The position numbers and the translations under genes are program-made. Positions 1 through 8,946 of a DNA stretch of 64,000 bases are shown here, piece after piece. The stretch lies in contig NZ_ABEA03000040.1 of assembly GCF_000171235.2 (NCBI RefSeq), positions 77 through 64,076 on the forward strand, in the 5' to 3' direction. The DNA comes from Geminisphaera colitermitum TAV2. Lineage in GTDB: Bacteria > Verrucomicrobiota > Verrucomicrobiia > Opitutales > Opitutaceae. The notes below the pieces were generated by a model, which ran no database searches, was not told the origin of the DNA, and worked only from the letters and a program-made list of their open reading frames with translations. Each line of letters begins with the position of its first letter. The first letter of the stretch is position 1.

Positions 1-64
1 ACACACCGCCACAGCCACCGCCCCGCGAAACAAGTTTCGCCAACGCCACCGACATCATCACTAA
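1..64 (+). CDS. possible 3' end of an upstream gene
   Basis: One frame is open from base 2 to a TAA at 62-64 and ends in a basic His/Arg-rich tail. It would be the C-terminus of a gene starting outside the window. About 20 codons are too few to identify anything, and it may be chance. Confidence 0.15.
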   Translation, partial: HTATATAPRNKFRQRHRHHH

Positions 65-75
65 ATCGAGCCACC

Positions 76-492
76 ATGCCCATTACCACCCTCGCCCACG
101 TCTGCCTCAAGACCACCGACCTCGAACGCACCCGCGCGTTTTACTGCGACGCCCTCGGTCTCGAAAAACAATTTGATTTCATCCGCAACGGCGTCCCCGT
201 CGGCTACTACCTGCGCGCTGGCAACCGCACCTTCATCGAAGTATTTTTGTCCGACGCCATCGAGCCGCTCGGCAAGCAACCCATCCACCACCTCTGCCTC
301 GAAACCGACGACCTTGCCGCCCTCCACCGCCGCCTCCTCGACCGCGGCCTCAAGCCCCGCGACATCAAAACCGGCTCCGACCACTCGCCCCAATTCTGGA
401 TCACCGACCCCAGCGGACTCGGCGTCGAGTTTCAGCAATACACCCCTCAAAGCGCCCAGCTTACCGGCCAGGATGTAGTGGTAAACTGGTGA
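76..492 (+). CDS. VOC-family (glyoxalase/dioxygenase fold) protein
   Basis: This 138-residue protein has the paired beta-alpha-beta-beta-beta layout of the vicinal oxygen chelate superfamily. Candidate metal ligands sit where the family places them: His near residue 8 (LAHVCLK), Glu in the FIEVF strand, His in IHHLCLE and Glu in GVEFQQY. The size matches a single-subunit lactoylglutathione lyase-like or small dioxygenase-like member; substrate cannot be told from sequence. The ATG at 76 gives a full-length first strand and has no Shine-Dalgarno. It converges on the ABC ATPase gene with a 7-base gap and is not obviously in its operon. Confidence 0.85.
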   Translation: MPITTLAHVCLKTTDLERTRAFYCDALGLEKQFDFIRNGVPVGYYLRAGNRTFIEVFLSDAIEPLGKQPIHHLCLETDDLAALHRRLLDRGLKPRDIKTGSDHSPQFWITDPSGLGVEFQQYTPQSAQLTGQDVVVNW

Positions 493-499
493 CGCACTC

Positions 500-1339
500 T
501 CAGATCGACGGATCGCGGTCCTCCACCTGCGACGGCGCGAAGTGCAGCAACTCCAGCACGCGCGACCGCAGCGTCGTGAAATCCGGCGCGGTGCGGCTGC
601 GCGGATGCGACCAGTTGACCGGAAACACATGCTCGATCCGGCCCGGCCTCGGTGAAAACACCAGAATGCGGTCGCTCAGATACAACGCCTCGTCGATATC
701 GTGTGTCACCAGCAGCACAGTCGCGCCGCGCTGCTTCACCAAGCCCAGCAACTCATCCTGCATCGCCATGCGCGTGAACGCATCCAGCGCCCCCAGCGGC
801 TCGTCGAGCAGAAGCACCTCGGGACTGTTCACCAGCGCCCGCGCCAGCGCCACGCGCTGCGCCATGCCGCCGGAAAGATGATGCGGCAGCGCATGGGCGA
901 ACCGGGCCAGCCCCACACGCTCGATCAGATCGTCCACCGCCTCCGGCAAATGCCGCCGCCCCGTGCGCAGACTGGGGCCAAAACCAATGTTGTCGCGCAC
1001 GCTCAACCACGGAAAAAGATTCGGGTCCTGAAACACAAAACCCACGCGCGTATCCGGCCCCGTGACCTCGCGCTCTCCCAGCCGCACGCTGCCCGAAGTC
1101 GCGCGCTCCAGCCCGGCCACGATGCGCAGCAACGTCGATTTGCCGCAACCGCTCGGACCGACGAGCGACACAAATTCGCCCGGCCTCACCGACACATCCG
1201 CCGCGTGCAACGCCACCGTGCGCCCGCCGTCGAACGCCGGGAACACCTTGCCCACGCCGCTAATTTCGATCGCCGCTCCCGCCACTCCCGCGGGCGCGGC
1301 CTCCGTCGCCTGTATTTTATTTTCGATTACAGCTACCAT
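500..1339 (-). CDS. ABC transporter ATP-binding protein, nitrate/sulfonate/taurine type
   Basis: This 279-residue ATPase is the energising subunit of an SsuB/TauB/NrtD-like importer at the inner face of the membrane. Visible motifs are Walker A GPSGCGKST (about 61-69), the Q-loop (FVFQDP), signature LSGGM (about 155-159), Walker B VLLLDEP (about 175-181) and the H-loop THD (about 212). Its start overlaps the permease stop by 7 bases, indicating translational coupling. It is the last gene of a minus-strand operon (binding protein, metallo-hydrolase, permease, ATPase). Substrate is unassigned; the family also includes thiamine-precursor and aromatic-sulfonate importers. Confidence 0.93.
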   Translation of the reverse strand: MVAVIENKIQATEAAPAGVAGAAIEISGVGKVFPAFDGGRTVALHAADVSVRPGEFVSLVGPSGCGKSTLLRIVAGLERATSGSVRLGEREVTGPDTRVGFVFQDPNLFPWLSVRDNIGFGPSLRTGRRHLPEAVDDLIERVGLARFAHALPHHLSGGMAQRVALARALVNSPEVLLLDEPLGALDAFTRMAMQDELLGLVKQRGATVLLVTHDIDEALYLSDRILVFSPRPGRIEHVFPVNWSHPRSRTAPDFTTLRSRVLELLHFAPSQVEDRDPSI

Positions 1340-2430
1340 TTGATCAATCCTTGCTGCCAGCGGAGCACGCGGTCGCGGAATTTAAAGAGTGCCGTCATGA
1401 TACCCGAAAAAAACAACGACATGATGACGAGCGCCGCATAGACCTTGTAATACTCCATGTAATTTTGCGCCCAGGTGATATACCATCCCAGCCCCGCCTT
1501 CACCCCGACCATCTCGGCCACGACGAGCGTGAGAAACGACGCCGACAACCCCATGAAAAGTCCGACAAAAATCGTCGGCAACGCGGACGGAATCGCAATG
1601 CGCCAGATGAGCTGCCGTTGCGTTGCTCCGAGCATCCGGGCCACGTCGAGATGACTCTGCCGCACACTGGCGATGCCCGAACTCGTCAACACCGTCATCG
1701 GGAAAAAACTCGCCAGCGCCACGAGAAACGCACCCGCCGTGAAGCTCGTCGGGAAGAGCACCATCGCCAGCGGAATCCAGGCCGTGGCCGGGATCGGTCC
1801 CAGCGTTTTCAAGACCGGTTGCCCCCAGTAACGCACGTGCCTGCTCCATCCGAGCGAGAGCCCCGCGAGGAAGCCACTGAGCGCGCCGGCCACGTAGCCG
1901 ATTACGAGCAGGCGAAACGAATGCCCCGCGCTCAACCCGATCAAAGGCAAATCATCACGAAACGTGGAAAGAATGCGATCGGGCCCCGGGAAATACGGCA
2001 TGGGTAACACCCCCGCCTTGGCCGTGAGAATTTCCCAGATGACCACGAGCAGCGCGCCCGCCGAAAACAACGGACCGTAGTGAGAAACCCATGACTTCAC
2101 TCCCGCGACCAAAACACCCGCCGCCAGGGCGCCGCCCCACGCCAGCAATGCCGCGAACAGCAGCCGTCCGTAGAGCGGATCGGGATCGGTGAATCCATCG
2201 GTCTCCCATAGAAAATGCACCGCCAGCGCCACGCCGAGGGCCGCCGGGAACAATGCCGCGCGCAACCACGCTTGCGCCGGAACGGCGGCCGCCTCCAATC
2301 CGCCGGACGAGGTGCTTTGTGTCCCGCCATTTTCACGCGCCGCCCGCCGTAACGCCCCAACTTGCGACGCCTCGCGTCGTCCGGCGGACTGAATGAGATC
2401 GCCGCTCCGTGCCTGTATCTGCGTGCTCAT
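1333..2430 (-). CDS. ABC transporter permease, SsuC/TauC-like
   Basis: This 365-residue membrane protein has multiple hydrophobic segments and, in the C-terminal half, a cytoplasmic EAA-type loop (ARMLGATQRQLIWRIAIPSA) that docks the ATPase. That half matches the binding-protein-dependent permease domain of SsuC/TauC. The first 60 residues are polar and variable, followed by an extra hydrophobic pair before the conserved core, so the protein is longer than the usual 250-280 residues. I chose the ATG at 2430 because it forms a 4-base ATGA overlap with the stop of the preceding metallo-hydrolase; an upstream in-frame extension exists but would overlap that gene almost completely. Confidence 0.9.
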   Translation of the reverse strand: MSTQIQARSGDLIQSAGRREASQVGALRRAARENGGTQSTSSGGLEAAAVPAQAWLRAALFPAALGVALAVHFLWETDGFTDPDPLYGRLLFAALLAWGGALAAGVLVAGVKSWVSHYGPLFSAGALLVVIWEILTAKAGVLPMPYFPGPDRILSTFRDDLPLIGLSAGHSFRLLVIGYVAGALSGFLAGLSLGWSRHVRYWGQPVLKTLGPIPATAWIPLAMVLFPTSFTAGAFLVALASFFPMTVLTSSGIASVRQSHLDVARMLGATQRQLIWRIAIPSALPTIFVGLFMGLSASFLTLVVAEMVGVKAGLGWYITWAQNYMEYYKVYAALVIMSLFFSGIMTALFKFRDRVLRWQQGLIKW

Positions 2431-3284
2431 GATTTTTGCGCGTTTTCCGGCAACTCCCACCGGTAGGTCGAACCGACAAACGCCTGCTCCACTTTCACAT
2501 GCTCCACGCCCGGCGGCAGCAATTCGTGCAACGGCCCCGTGCAATGGCACCCCGCAAGCAAACGCGGGCGCCGCGCCAGGAGTTTTTCGCCGACGAGACG
2601 CCGGTGCGACGCGCTCGTCCTCCACAGGTGCATGCCGCCGACAATCGCCGCGACAGGTTCGCCCGGAAACCGCGACGCGATGTAATCCACCGTGTTGACC
2701 ACGCCCGCATGTGAGCAGCCGAGCAGGACAACCACGCCCTCCGCCGCCCGAAAGAACAGCGACTGGTCATCGATAATCGGGTCCACCGTGAGGCCGTCCG
2801 CATCGAGGAAAAACGCGCCTCCCGTCGTCTCGTAGTCGTTGGTGCGCGGCACCTCGCCGTTGGCGAAAAGACCGGGGACGATCTCCGTCACGCCCGTCGT
2901 CGGCACGACATTGGCGGCATGACGGCGCACCACCTCAAGGCTCGCATCCGGCGTGCTGTAGTTTCCGATACGACCTTCGAGTCGTTGAAATTTTTGATCG
3001 AACGCCCTCGGATGCGCCAGGATGCGCGCCGCCGGAGCCGCCGCAAGCACGGCGGGCAATCCTCCCGTGTGGTCAAAGTGCCCGTGGCTGAGCACCACGG
3101 CCTCGATCGCCGACAAGTCCCAGCCCAGCACCTGCGCGTTGCGCTCCAGCACCGCGGAGCTCTGCCCGGTGTCGAAGAGTATTTTGTGACCATTGAAGTC
3201 GATGCCGTAGGCCAGCCCGTGCTCGGCCAGAAGCCCGCGCCTCTGCACGGTGTTTTCGATGAGAAGTGTGATGGTGACGGACAT
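2427..3284 (-). CDS. MBL-fold metallo-hydrolase (COG1237-like)
   Basis: The 285-residue protein carries the metallo-beta-lactamase metal site SHGHFDHTGG (about 75-84), a second histidine in LLGCSHAGVVN (about 200) and a later GGMHL histidine. This arrangement resembles COG1237, named after 7,8-dihydropterin-6-yl-methyl-4-(beta-D-ribofuranosyl)aminobenzene 5'-phosphate synthase. It lies between the binding protein and permease of the importer and overlaps the permease start by 4 bases, so it is made with the transporter and may act on the imported compound (inference). The ATG at 3284 gives a normal first beta strand (SVTITLLIEN); an upstream extension looks non-coding. Confidence 0.85.
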   Translation of the reverse strand: MSVTITLLIENTVQRRGLLAEHGLAYGIDFNGHKILFDTGQSSAVLERNAQVLGWDLSAIEAVVLSHGHFDHTGGLPAVLAAAPAARILAHPRAFDQKFQRLEGRIGNYSTPDASLEVVRRHAANVVPTTGVTEIVPGLFANGEVPRTNDYETTGGAFFLDADGLTVDPIIDDQSLFFRAAEGVVVLLGCSHAGVVNTVDYIASRFPGEPVAAIVGGMHLWRTSASHRRLVGEKLLARRPRLLAGCHCTGPLHELLPPGVEHVKVEQAFVGSTYRWELPENAQKS

Positions 3285-3510
3285 GTGTGTCGCCCCGGAT
3301 TGGGACGGAGTTGGATTGGACAAAAAAAGACGCCGCCAAGAGCCCTTGTCAGACGGGCCGGGTTTTAACCAAACCGGATCCATCCTGCGAAAATCGATCC
3401 GGAAACCCCTTGAGCCCCGGCATCGTCAGACCGACGGACTCCTGGCGGAGAAAATGGTAATTAAAAATCAATGACACATTGAGACGAAACGTGTTTCGAG
3501 TGCGTGCTCG

Positions 3511-4695
3511 TCAGCGCGAGTTCACCTCCGCCACCGTCGCGCCACCCTGCGCCGTCGCAGCGGTGATCCGCTGGTAGTCCGGGCCCAGCGCGCCGGTGTC
3601 GGGCACGCCGCACAGGTCCACCGCGGGCCCCGCCTGGTCGGGCGTGATCCCGAGCGTGGCGAGATAGGAGCGGAGTTGTGCGGGCGGCAGCGCGGCCACC
3701 TTTTCCACGCTCACGCCGTTCAGCCACGCATCCGTGACTCCGGGCAGATGGAGGAACGTTTTGTCGAGGAGCTTTTTGACATTCGTAGTGGGCAACAGAA
3801 TACCCGCCTGCTGCATGGCGAGCGCGGCCGTCTCCACGGCGTCGGCCCCGCCCTGCACGGACGGGATGTAGTTGAGGTGCGTGAACACCTGCGAATTGAC
3901 CTCCACCGACGCACCCACGTGTTTGCGCTCCACCGACACGATGGCGGCCTCCTGCGGGTTGGCGGCCACCCATTTCGACGCTTTGAGGATCGCGCGGGTG
4001 AGACGCGCCGCCGTGTCCTGATCGTCGCGGGCCACCTTGCCGTTGACCACCACCACGCAGCAATACTCGTCCTTGAACGGCTCGGTTTTGCCCTGGTCGA
4101 GGATCGTTTTCACGGTGCCGGTGTTGAGGATCACGCGTGCCGCCGGATCAAGCGTGGCAATCACGTCCACGTCACCGCGATCGAGCGCCAGCTTCAATTC
4201 GCCGGGCGGATACGCGCGCCACTCCACGCCGCTCTTCACGTCGATCCCCTCCGCCGCCACGGCGCGCGTGGCCAGAATCCACGGCGCGCTGCCGATGCCC
4301 GGCACGCCGATGCGTTTGCCCTTCAACTCCGCCACGCTTTTGAGCGGCGAATCCTTGGGCGCGAAAATGTAAATGCAGCCCTGGTGAATGCCCGCCGTGA
4401 AACGCACGTCCAGCCCCTGCTCAATGGGCTTGAGAAAATTCATGACGAGTCCCTGAGCCGCCTGGATTTTTCCAAAAGCCAGCCCCTCGCGCAGGAAGTT
4501 CCAGTCGCCAACGACGAAATCCACATCAAGCCCCTCTTCCGCGAAGAAGCCTTTTTCCTTGGCGACATAAACCGGTGCCTGGCACGAGGACCCGGTGTGA
4601 CCGATGGTGATTTTTTTCAACGCCTGCTGGGCATGCGTGGTGGATGCAGCAAACAGGGCTGCAAAGCTGAACCCGAAAAGGATGATTCGTTTCAT
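3511..4695 (-). CDS. ABC transporter substrate-binding protein, NMT1/SsuA-like
   Basis: A 394-residue periplasmic binding protein beginning with a clear Sec signal peptide (KR, then a hydrophobic stretch ending near THAQQ). The mature start (KKITIGHTGSSCQAPVYVAK) and the phrase KGFFAEEGLDVDFV are typical of the NMT1/THI5-like and SsuA/NrtA binding proteins, which present nitrate, sulfonates, taurine or pyrimidine precursors to the permease. It is the first gene of the operon. The 226-base gap before the metallo-hydrolase is the only large gap in the operon. The C-terminal 50 residues (DLCGVPDTGALGPD) go beyond the usual fold. Ligand is not predictable. Confidence 0.9.
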   Translation of the reverse strand: MKRIILFGFSFAALFAASTTHAQQALKKITIGHTGSSCQAPVYVAKEKGFFAEEGLDVDFVVGDWNFLREGLAFGKIQAAQGLVMNFLKPIEQGLDVRFTAGIHQGCIYIFAPKDSPLKSVAELKGKRIGVPGIGSAPWILATRAVAAEGIDVKSGVEWRAYPPGELKLALDRGDVDVIATLDPAARVILNTGTVKTILDQGKTEPFKDEYCCVVVVNGKVARDDQDTAARLTRAILKASKWVAANPQEAAIVSVERKHVGASVEVNSQVFTHLNYIPSVQGGADAVETAALAMQQAGILLPTTNVKKLLDKTFLHLPGVTDAWLNGVSVEKVAALPPAQLRSYLATLGITPDQAGPAVDLCGVPDTGALGPDYQRITAATAQGGATVAEVNSR

Positions 4696-5096
4696 GATCT
4701 GAATTCTGAAGAAGGACGCTTAAGCGGTGGACCGCCTTGCTCGTCCGCAGTTGGATTGGACTGAGATGAGAGGGAAACGAACCGGTATATCCGGAATCTT
4801 TAGTAAATGGGGCTACTTACTCGCCTAGAGTCAAGCAATGGTTCAAATCTATCCAAAAATACAGATGACTGGCATTTGGACCCCGGCCCCTTGGCCAAAA
4901 ACAGTTCGAAATATAAGATGGAAAAACCCGGCGCGACCGCTTTAGCCATTGACCGACTTTTTTCCTGAAACGTGAGCGTTTCCTTTTTCGCCGAACATCC
5001 TCCAGCCACGAAGCCCAGCTCTGCTGCCATCGGCGTCACCCTGTGCCCGCGTTGCCCCCCCCCCTCCCCCCCCCTTTCCCAGCTTTTCCTGACCTG
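4696..5096. other. divergent intergenic region between importer operon and argB
   Basis: Four hundred bases without a convincing gene. It should hold the promoter of the minus-strand importer operon and that of argB. I found a minus-strand TTGACT-like box at 4829-4834 but the best AT-rich partner is 21 bases away, so I do not call a promoter. The argB-proximal end carries the C10-T-C9 tract. Confidence 0.5.
5055..5074 (+). repeat. C10-T-C9 tract upstream of argB
   Basis: C runs at 5055-5064 and 5066-5074 lie 23 bases before the argB ATG, in the leader of the mRNA. An in-frame GTG at 5043 would translate it as a proline-rich prefix, but the conserved ArgB start is downstream. Confidence 0.9.
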
Positions 5097-5981
5097 ATGA
5101 ACGTCGCTGAAATCACCGCCAAGGCGAAGGTGCTCCTCGAAGCCCTTCCCTACATCCAAAATTTCCGAGGCTCCACCTTCGTAGTCAAATACGGCGGCAG
5201 CTTCATGGACGATCCCGATCCCACCGTGCGCAACCGCGTGGCGCACGACATCGCCCTCCTCGCCGCCTGCGGCATCAACGTCGTCGTCGTGCACGGCGGC
5301 GGCAAAGCCATCACCAAGGCCATGGCCGGCTCCGGCATCCAGGCCCAGTTTGCCCGCAACGGCATGCGCATCACCGACGAGGCCACCATCGCCATCGTCA
5401 AGCGCACCCTCGACGAAGTCGTCAACAAGGACGTTTGCGACGCCATCGCCCTCGCCAAGGCGCGCCCCAAGGGCCTGCCCGGCGACACCGTGCTCGTGTG
5501 CGAAAAACTCACCACCGACGACGACGGCAACCCCATCGAACTCGGCTACGTCGGCGAAGTCACCGAGGTGAAAGTCAAACTCATCAAAAAAGAAATCGCC
5601 GACGGCTTCGTCCCCATCATCTCGCCCGTTGCCGAGGGACTCGACGGCAAGCCCTACAACGTCAACGCCGACCTCGTCGCCGGTCGCGTCGCAGCCGCCA
5701 TGCGCGCCCGCCGCCTCGTTTACATGAGCGACGTTCCCGGCCTCCTCGCCAACCCCTCCGATCCCGACTCCCTCATCTCCACGCTCAAAGTCGGCCAGGT
5801 CGATGAACTCAAGCGCAAGGGCGTCATCGACAAAGGCATGCGCCCCAAAGTCATGAGCGCCGTTCGTGCCCTCACCGAAGGCGTGCACCGCGTCCACTTC
5901 ATCGACGGCCGCCTGCCGCATTCCCTGCTGCTCGAAATCTTCACCGACCGCGGCATCGGCACCGAAATCGTCCACGGTTAA
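5097..5981 (+). CDS. argB: acetylglutamate kinase
   Basis: ArgB phosphorylates N-acetylglutamate in the second step of arginine synthesis. The 294-residue protein has the amino-acid kinase signatures: KYGGSFMDD near 35, the glycine-rich [10 protein letters not shown] near 67, the [14 protein letters not shown] segment near 180, and the C-terminal [24 protein letters not shown] chose the ATG at 5097 because alignment of the family begins about there ([20 protein letters not shown]) and the in-frame prefix is only a translated C tract. Length is normal. The next gene downstream is argD, 216 bases away, consistent with an arginine cluster. Confidence 0.96.
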   Translation: MNVAEITAKAKVLLEALPYIQNFRGSTFVVKYGGSFMDDPDPTVRNRVAHDIALLAACGINVVVVHGGGKAITKAMAGSGIQAQFARNGMRITDEATIAIVKRTLDEVVNKDVCDAIALAKARPKGLPGDTVLVCEKLTTDDDGNPIELGYVGEVTEVKVKLIKKEIADGFVPIISPVAEGLDGKPYNVNADLVAGRVAAAMRARRLVYMSDVPGLLANPSDPDSLISTLKVGQVDELKRKGVIDKGMRPKVMSAVRALTEGVHRVHFIDGRLPHSLLLEIFTDRGIGTEIVHG

Positions 5982-5984
5982 CCT

Positions 5985-5993
5985 CCCCCCCCC
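5985..5993 (+). repeat. C9 tract just after argB stop
   Basis: Nine Cs begin four bases after the argB TAA. It is non-coding and is one of many C tracts in the window. Confidence 0.85.
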
Positions 5994-6022
5994 GCTGCCG
6001 CATCTGCGGCCATTCTCCAAAC

Positions 6023-6155
6023 CAACATTCAACATTAAACGCTGAACATTTAACATTAAACACCGGACACCGAAACTCCCATGAACCCGAATCAACACCG
6101 CACCACCGGTTCCGACATTTAATGTTTAATGTTAAGCGTTAAGCGTTAAGTGTTT
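6023..6155. repeat. imperfect inverted repeat between argB and argD
   Basis: The left half (6023-6063) is built from AACATTAAAC/AACATTTAACATTAAACACC units and the right half (6115-6155) from the reverse motif TTTAATGTTTAATGTTAAGC, GCGTTAAGCGTTAAGTG. The two halves can pair into a long AT-rich stem around a GC-rich centre. It resembles the palindromic spacer at 61131-61218 in design but not in sequence. It may act as a processing or weak termination site between the two arg genes; function unknown. Confidence 0.6.
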
Positions 6156-6176
6156 TCCGATTCCGTCACTGAACCT

Positions 6177-6192
6177 CCCCCCCCCACCCCCC
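6177..6192 (+). repeat. C9-A-C6 tract upstream of argD
   Basis: C9 at 6177-6185 and C6 at 6187-6192 stop five bases before the argD ATG at 6198, exactly where a ribosome-binding site would sit. No purine-rich Shine-Dalgarno is present. Confidence 0.85.
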
Positions 6193-6197
6193 GCATC

Positions 6198-7393
6198 ATG
6201 TCCACCACCGTCGAAAACTACGCCGCACACGTCCTGAAAAACTACGGCCCCCCCCCCTCACGCTCGCCCGTGGACACGGCACGCGTGTGTGGGACGACAC
6301 CGGACGCGAATACCTCGATTTCACCTCCGGCATCGCCGTCAACTCCCTCGGCCACTGCCACCCGCACTGGGTCGCCGCCGTGCAGCGCCAGGCCGCCGAA
6401 CTCATTCACGTCAGCAACCTGTTCCGCAACGCCAACCAAGGCGAACTCGCCCGCCGCCTCGTCGGCTACGCCGGACCCGGCCGCGTCTTTTTCTGCAACA
6501 GCGGAGCCGAAGCCAACGAAGGACTCATCAAACTCTCGCGCCTCCACGGCATGAAAAAAGCCGGCGGCGAAGAAGGCAAAATCCACAAAATCATCTGCGC
6601 CCAAAACGCCTTTCACGGCCGCACCTTCGGCGGCATGAGCGCCACCCCGCAGGAGAAAATCCAAAAAGGCTTCCGTCCCCTCGTCCCCGGCTTCCTCTTC
6701 GGCGAACTCAACAACCTCGCCTCCTTCGAACGCCTCATCGACGACCAGACCGCCGCCATCTTTGTCGAGACCATCCAGGGCGAGAGCGGTATCAACTCTG
6801 CCACTACGGAATTCCTTCGCGGCCTGCGCGCCCTCTGCGACCGCCACGACCTCCTCCTCCTCCTCGACGAAGTCCAATGCGGCATCGGACGCACCGGTGC
6901 CTTCTACGCCTTCGAACACGCCAACATCCGCCCCGACGCCATTGGCATGGCCAAGGGCCTCGGCGGCGGCTTCCCCATCGGAGCCGTCTGGATCGGCGAA
7001 AAACACGCCGACCTCATCAAACCCGGCATGCACGGCACCACCTTTGGCGGCACCCCCCTTGCCTGCGCCGCCGCCCTCGCCGTGCTCGACGTCATCGAAA
7101 ACGAAAAACTCCTCGATGCCATCAACCGCCAGTCCCCCCCCTGGCACGCCGCCCTCCGCCAACTCGTCACCGACTTCCCCCAAAAAGTCGCCTCCATCCG
7201 CGGACGCGGCTACCTCGTCGGAGTGCAACTTACGAGCGACCCCGCCCCCTTCGCCGCCGCCCTGCGCGAAGCCGGCCTCCTCGTTCCGCTTTCGGGCAAC
7301 AACGTCTTCCGCCTCCTCCCGCCGCTCAACGCCACGCCCGAAGAACTCGCCCGCAGCGTCGAAATCATCCGCAACGTCCTGAAAAACACCTGA
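6198..7393 (+). CDS. argD: acetylornithine/succinylornithine aminotransferase, frame interrupted at a C tract
   Basis: ArgD is the PLP enzyme making N-acetylornithine. The N-terminus (MSTTVENYAAHVLKNYG) starts at 6198, but the conserved remainder (ARGHGTRVWDDTGREYLDF onward) is in another frame. The shift falls inside a run of ten Cs at 6248-6257: with eleven Cs the reading is NYGPPPLTLARG, the expected family sequence. Beyond it all is intact: the PLP lysine in GMAKGLGGGFPIG, the HGTTFGGTPLACA segment and the C-terminal RLLPPLN. Possible explanations are homopolymer sequencing error, slipped-strand phase variation, or ribosomal/transcriptional slippage. With 11 Cs the product would be about 398 residues, normal for the family. 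It lies between argB and purC. Confidence 0.9.
6248..6257 (+). repeat. C10 tract inside argD causing a one-base frame break
   Basis: The codons before the tract are in frame with the ATG at 6198 and those after it are one base out. Adding one C, or removing two, restores ArgD. Confidence 0.9.
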
Positions 7394-7445
7394 ACCGCTG
7401 GCAAAAATCGCCCAATCCCCTTTCCTCTCCATTTTCCATTCACTC

Positions 7446-8366
7446 ATGACCTCCGCTGAAATCTCCGCCGCCCTGCCCGCCCGCGCTGTCACCTCGATCG
7501 ACGGCCTTCCCTTCCCCAAGATCGCCACCGGCAAAGTCCGTGAAAACTTCGATCTTGGCGACGCCCTCCTCATCGCCGCCACCGACCGCCTCTCCGCCTT
7601 CGACGTCATCCTCCCCGACGGCATCCCCGGCAAAGGCATCATTCTCACCCAAATCAGCAACTGGTGGTTCGCCCAGGCCGAACGCGCCGGCATCAGTCTT
7701 CCAAACCATCTCCTCCCCGACCAAGCCGGCGAATTCGCCCGCCGCGGCATCACCGACCGCGACATCCAACTCCGCTCGATGATCGTCCGCAAACTCAAGC
7801 CCCTTGCCATCGAGTGCATCGTTCGCGGCTACCTCGTCGGCAGCGGCTGGAGTTCCTACCAGAAAACCGGTGAAGTCTGCGGTCACCGCCTCCCCGCCGG
7901 ACTCCGTCAGGCCGACCGCCTCCCCGCCCCCCTCTTCACGCCCACGACCAAAGCCCCCAAAGGCGAACACGACGCCCCCATCAACGACGCCCAGGGCGCC
8001 GCCATTGTCGGCCCCGCCCTCTACGAACAAGTCAAGGCCGCCAGCCTTGCCCTGTATTCACTCGGCCACGACAAAGCCGCGCGGGCCGGCATGATCCTTG
8101 CCGACACCAAGTTTGAATTTGGCACCGACGCCGCCGGCAACCTCGTCCTCATCGACGAAATCCTCACCCCCGACAGTTCCCGTTACTGGCCCGCCGGCCA
8201 ATACGCCCCCGACCAATCTCCGCCCAGTTACGACAAGCAATACGTGCGCGACCACCTCCTTGCCATCAAGTGGGACCAAACCCCGCCCGCCCCCGCCCTC
8301 CCGCCGGACGTCATCCGCGCCACGCAGCAAAAATATCTCGCCGCCCTGAAAAACCTCCTCGGGTAA
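7446..8366 (+). CDS. purC: phosphoribosylaminoimidazole-succinocarboxamide synthase
   Basis: SAICAR synthase joins CAIR and aspartate in purine synthesis. The 306-residue protein is of the longer, yeast-like type. It has KVRENFDLGD (ATP-binding start, about 31-40), the ATDRLSAFDVILPD signature (about 45-58), VRGYLVGSGWSSYQ (about 121-134), the KGEHD loop and the C-terminal ILADTKFEFG...LIDEILTPDSSRYWP stretches that build the active site. The ATG at 7446 begins the normal N-terminus. It follows argD by 52 bases on the same strand and could be co-transcribed. No terminator is evident; a palindromic repeat follows. Confidence 0.96.
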   Translation: MTSAEISAALPARAVTSIDGLPFPKIATGKVRENFDLGDALLIAATDRLSAFDVILPDGIPGKGIILTQISNWWFAQAERAGISLPNHLLPDQAGEFARRGITDRDIQLRSMIVRKLKPLAIECIVRGYLVGSGWSSYQKTGEVCGHRLPAGLRQADRLPAPLFTPTTKAPKGEHDAPINDAQGAAIVGPALYEQVKAASLALYSLGHDKAARAGMILADTKFEFGTDAAGNLVLIDEILTPDSSRYWPAGQYAPDQSPPSYDKQYVRDHLLAIKWDQTPPAPALPPDVIRATQQKYLAALKNLLG

Positions 8367-8391
8367 AACCGGGAGCCGTGAACAAGTGAAG

Positions 8392-8494
8392 GGAGGGCGG
8401 GTCTCCCGACCCGCCGACGGTGCGAAGCACCGCCCATCCGGAAGACGCGGCTACGCCACGTCTGGCGGGGATTGGCAATAAAAACCCGCCCTCC
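8392..8494. repeat. palindromic repeat, family D (GGAGGGCGGGTCTCCCGACC)
   Basis: The unit starts with GGAGGGCGGGTCTCCCGACC (8392-8411), contains smaller hairpins (GGTGCGAAGCACC) and ends with the inverse arm ACCCGCCCTCC (8484-8494). The same left arm recurs at 59319-59338 and its reverse at 60663-60678, where an IS4 element separates them. It is extragenic, between purC and a broken regulator. Confidence 0.8.
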
Positions 8495-8513
8495 GTAAAC
8501 ATCAGTGACACAT

Positions 8514-8936
8514 TCACTCTTCACCGACGCTCCGCACACTCGGCCCGGCGAACCAGTCGCCTGTGATGAGCACCGCCCGTGCGTGTTCCGGCATGCCAAA
8601 TACGCTGCGGTTGATCTGGTCGATCACCAAGTGCGCCGCTGCCTGCCCCGCCTCGAAGTTGTTCTGTCGGATGCCGGCGAGGTGCTTCCATCCCGTATCC
8701 AGATCGAGATGCGCCACGCCGATGTCCTCCGGCAAGCGCCAGCCCGCGTCGCGCAAAAACTCCACCGGTTCGTTTTCCGCGATCACCAACGCATCCGGTT
8801 TGTAGCGATCCAGCCAATACAGGAACTCGTCTCGTTTCCATTCCCGCGGAAAAAACGGCGGAGGCATCCGTTTGCCGCTTCCCGCCCCGAGTCCCGCCTG
8901 ACTCATCCAACCCGTGTAGGCCGACAACGCTTTGTA
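8514..8936 (-). pseudogene. LacI-family regulator, C-terminal fragment truncated by an insertion sequence
   Basis: About 140 residues of the effector-binding domain survive (YKALSAYTGWMSQ... through AGWRLPEDIGVAHLDL, AGIRQNNFEAGQAAAHLVIDQIN to the stop). They closely resemble the C-terminal part of the intact LacI-type proteins in this window (VPEDIGYADLDL, AGMDQNSRFVGAAAIDLIV). The helix-turn-helix and first half are missing, because the fragment ends at the terminal repeat of the IS5-type element. Across the element lies an unrelated ParE fragment rather than the missing half, so this is a deletion or rearrangement and not a simple insertion. Probably non-functional. Confidence 0.8.
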
Positions 8937-8946
8937 GAGCGTGTAG

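Noticed and set aside
4796-4840. A sigma-70 promoter for the importer operon (TTGACT box)
   Set aside because: Spacing to the nearest TTTACT is about 21 bases, too long for a confident call.
4800-6098. A 432-codon minus-strand open frame opposite argB, and similar long frames opposite argD/purC (6242-7819) and ychF
   Set aside because: They are low-complexity Gly/Ala/Val/Asp-rich shadows produced by high-GC third positions of the real genes on the other strand.
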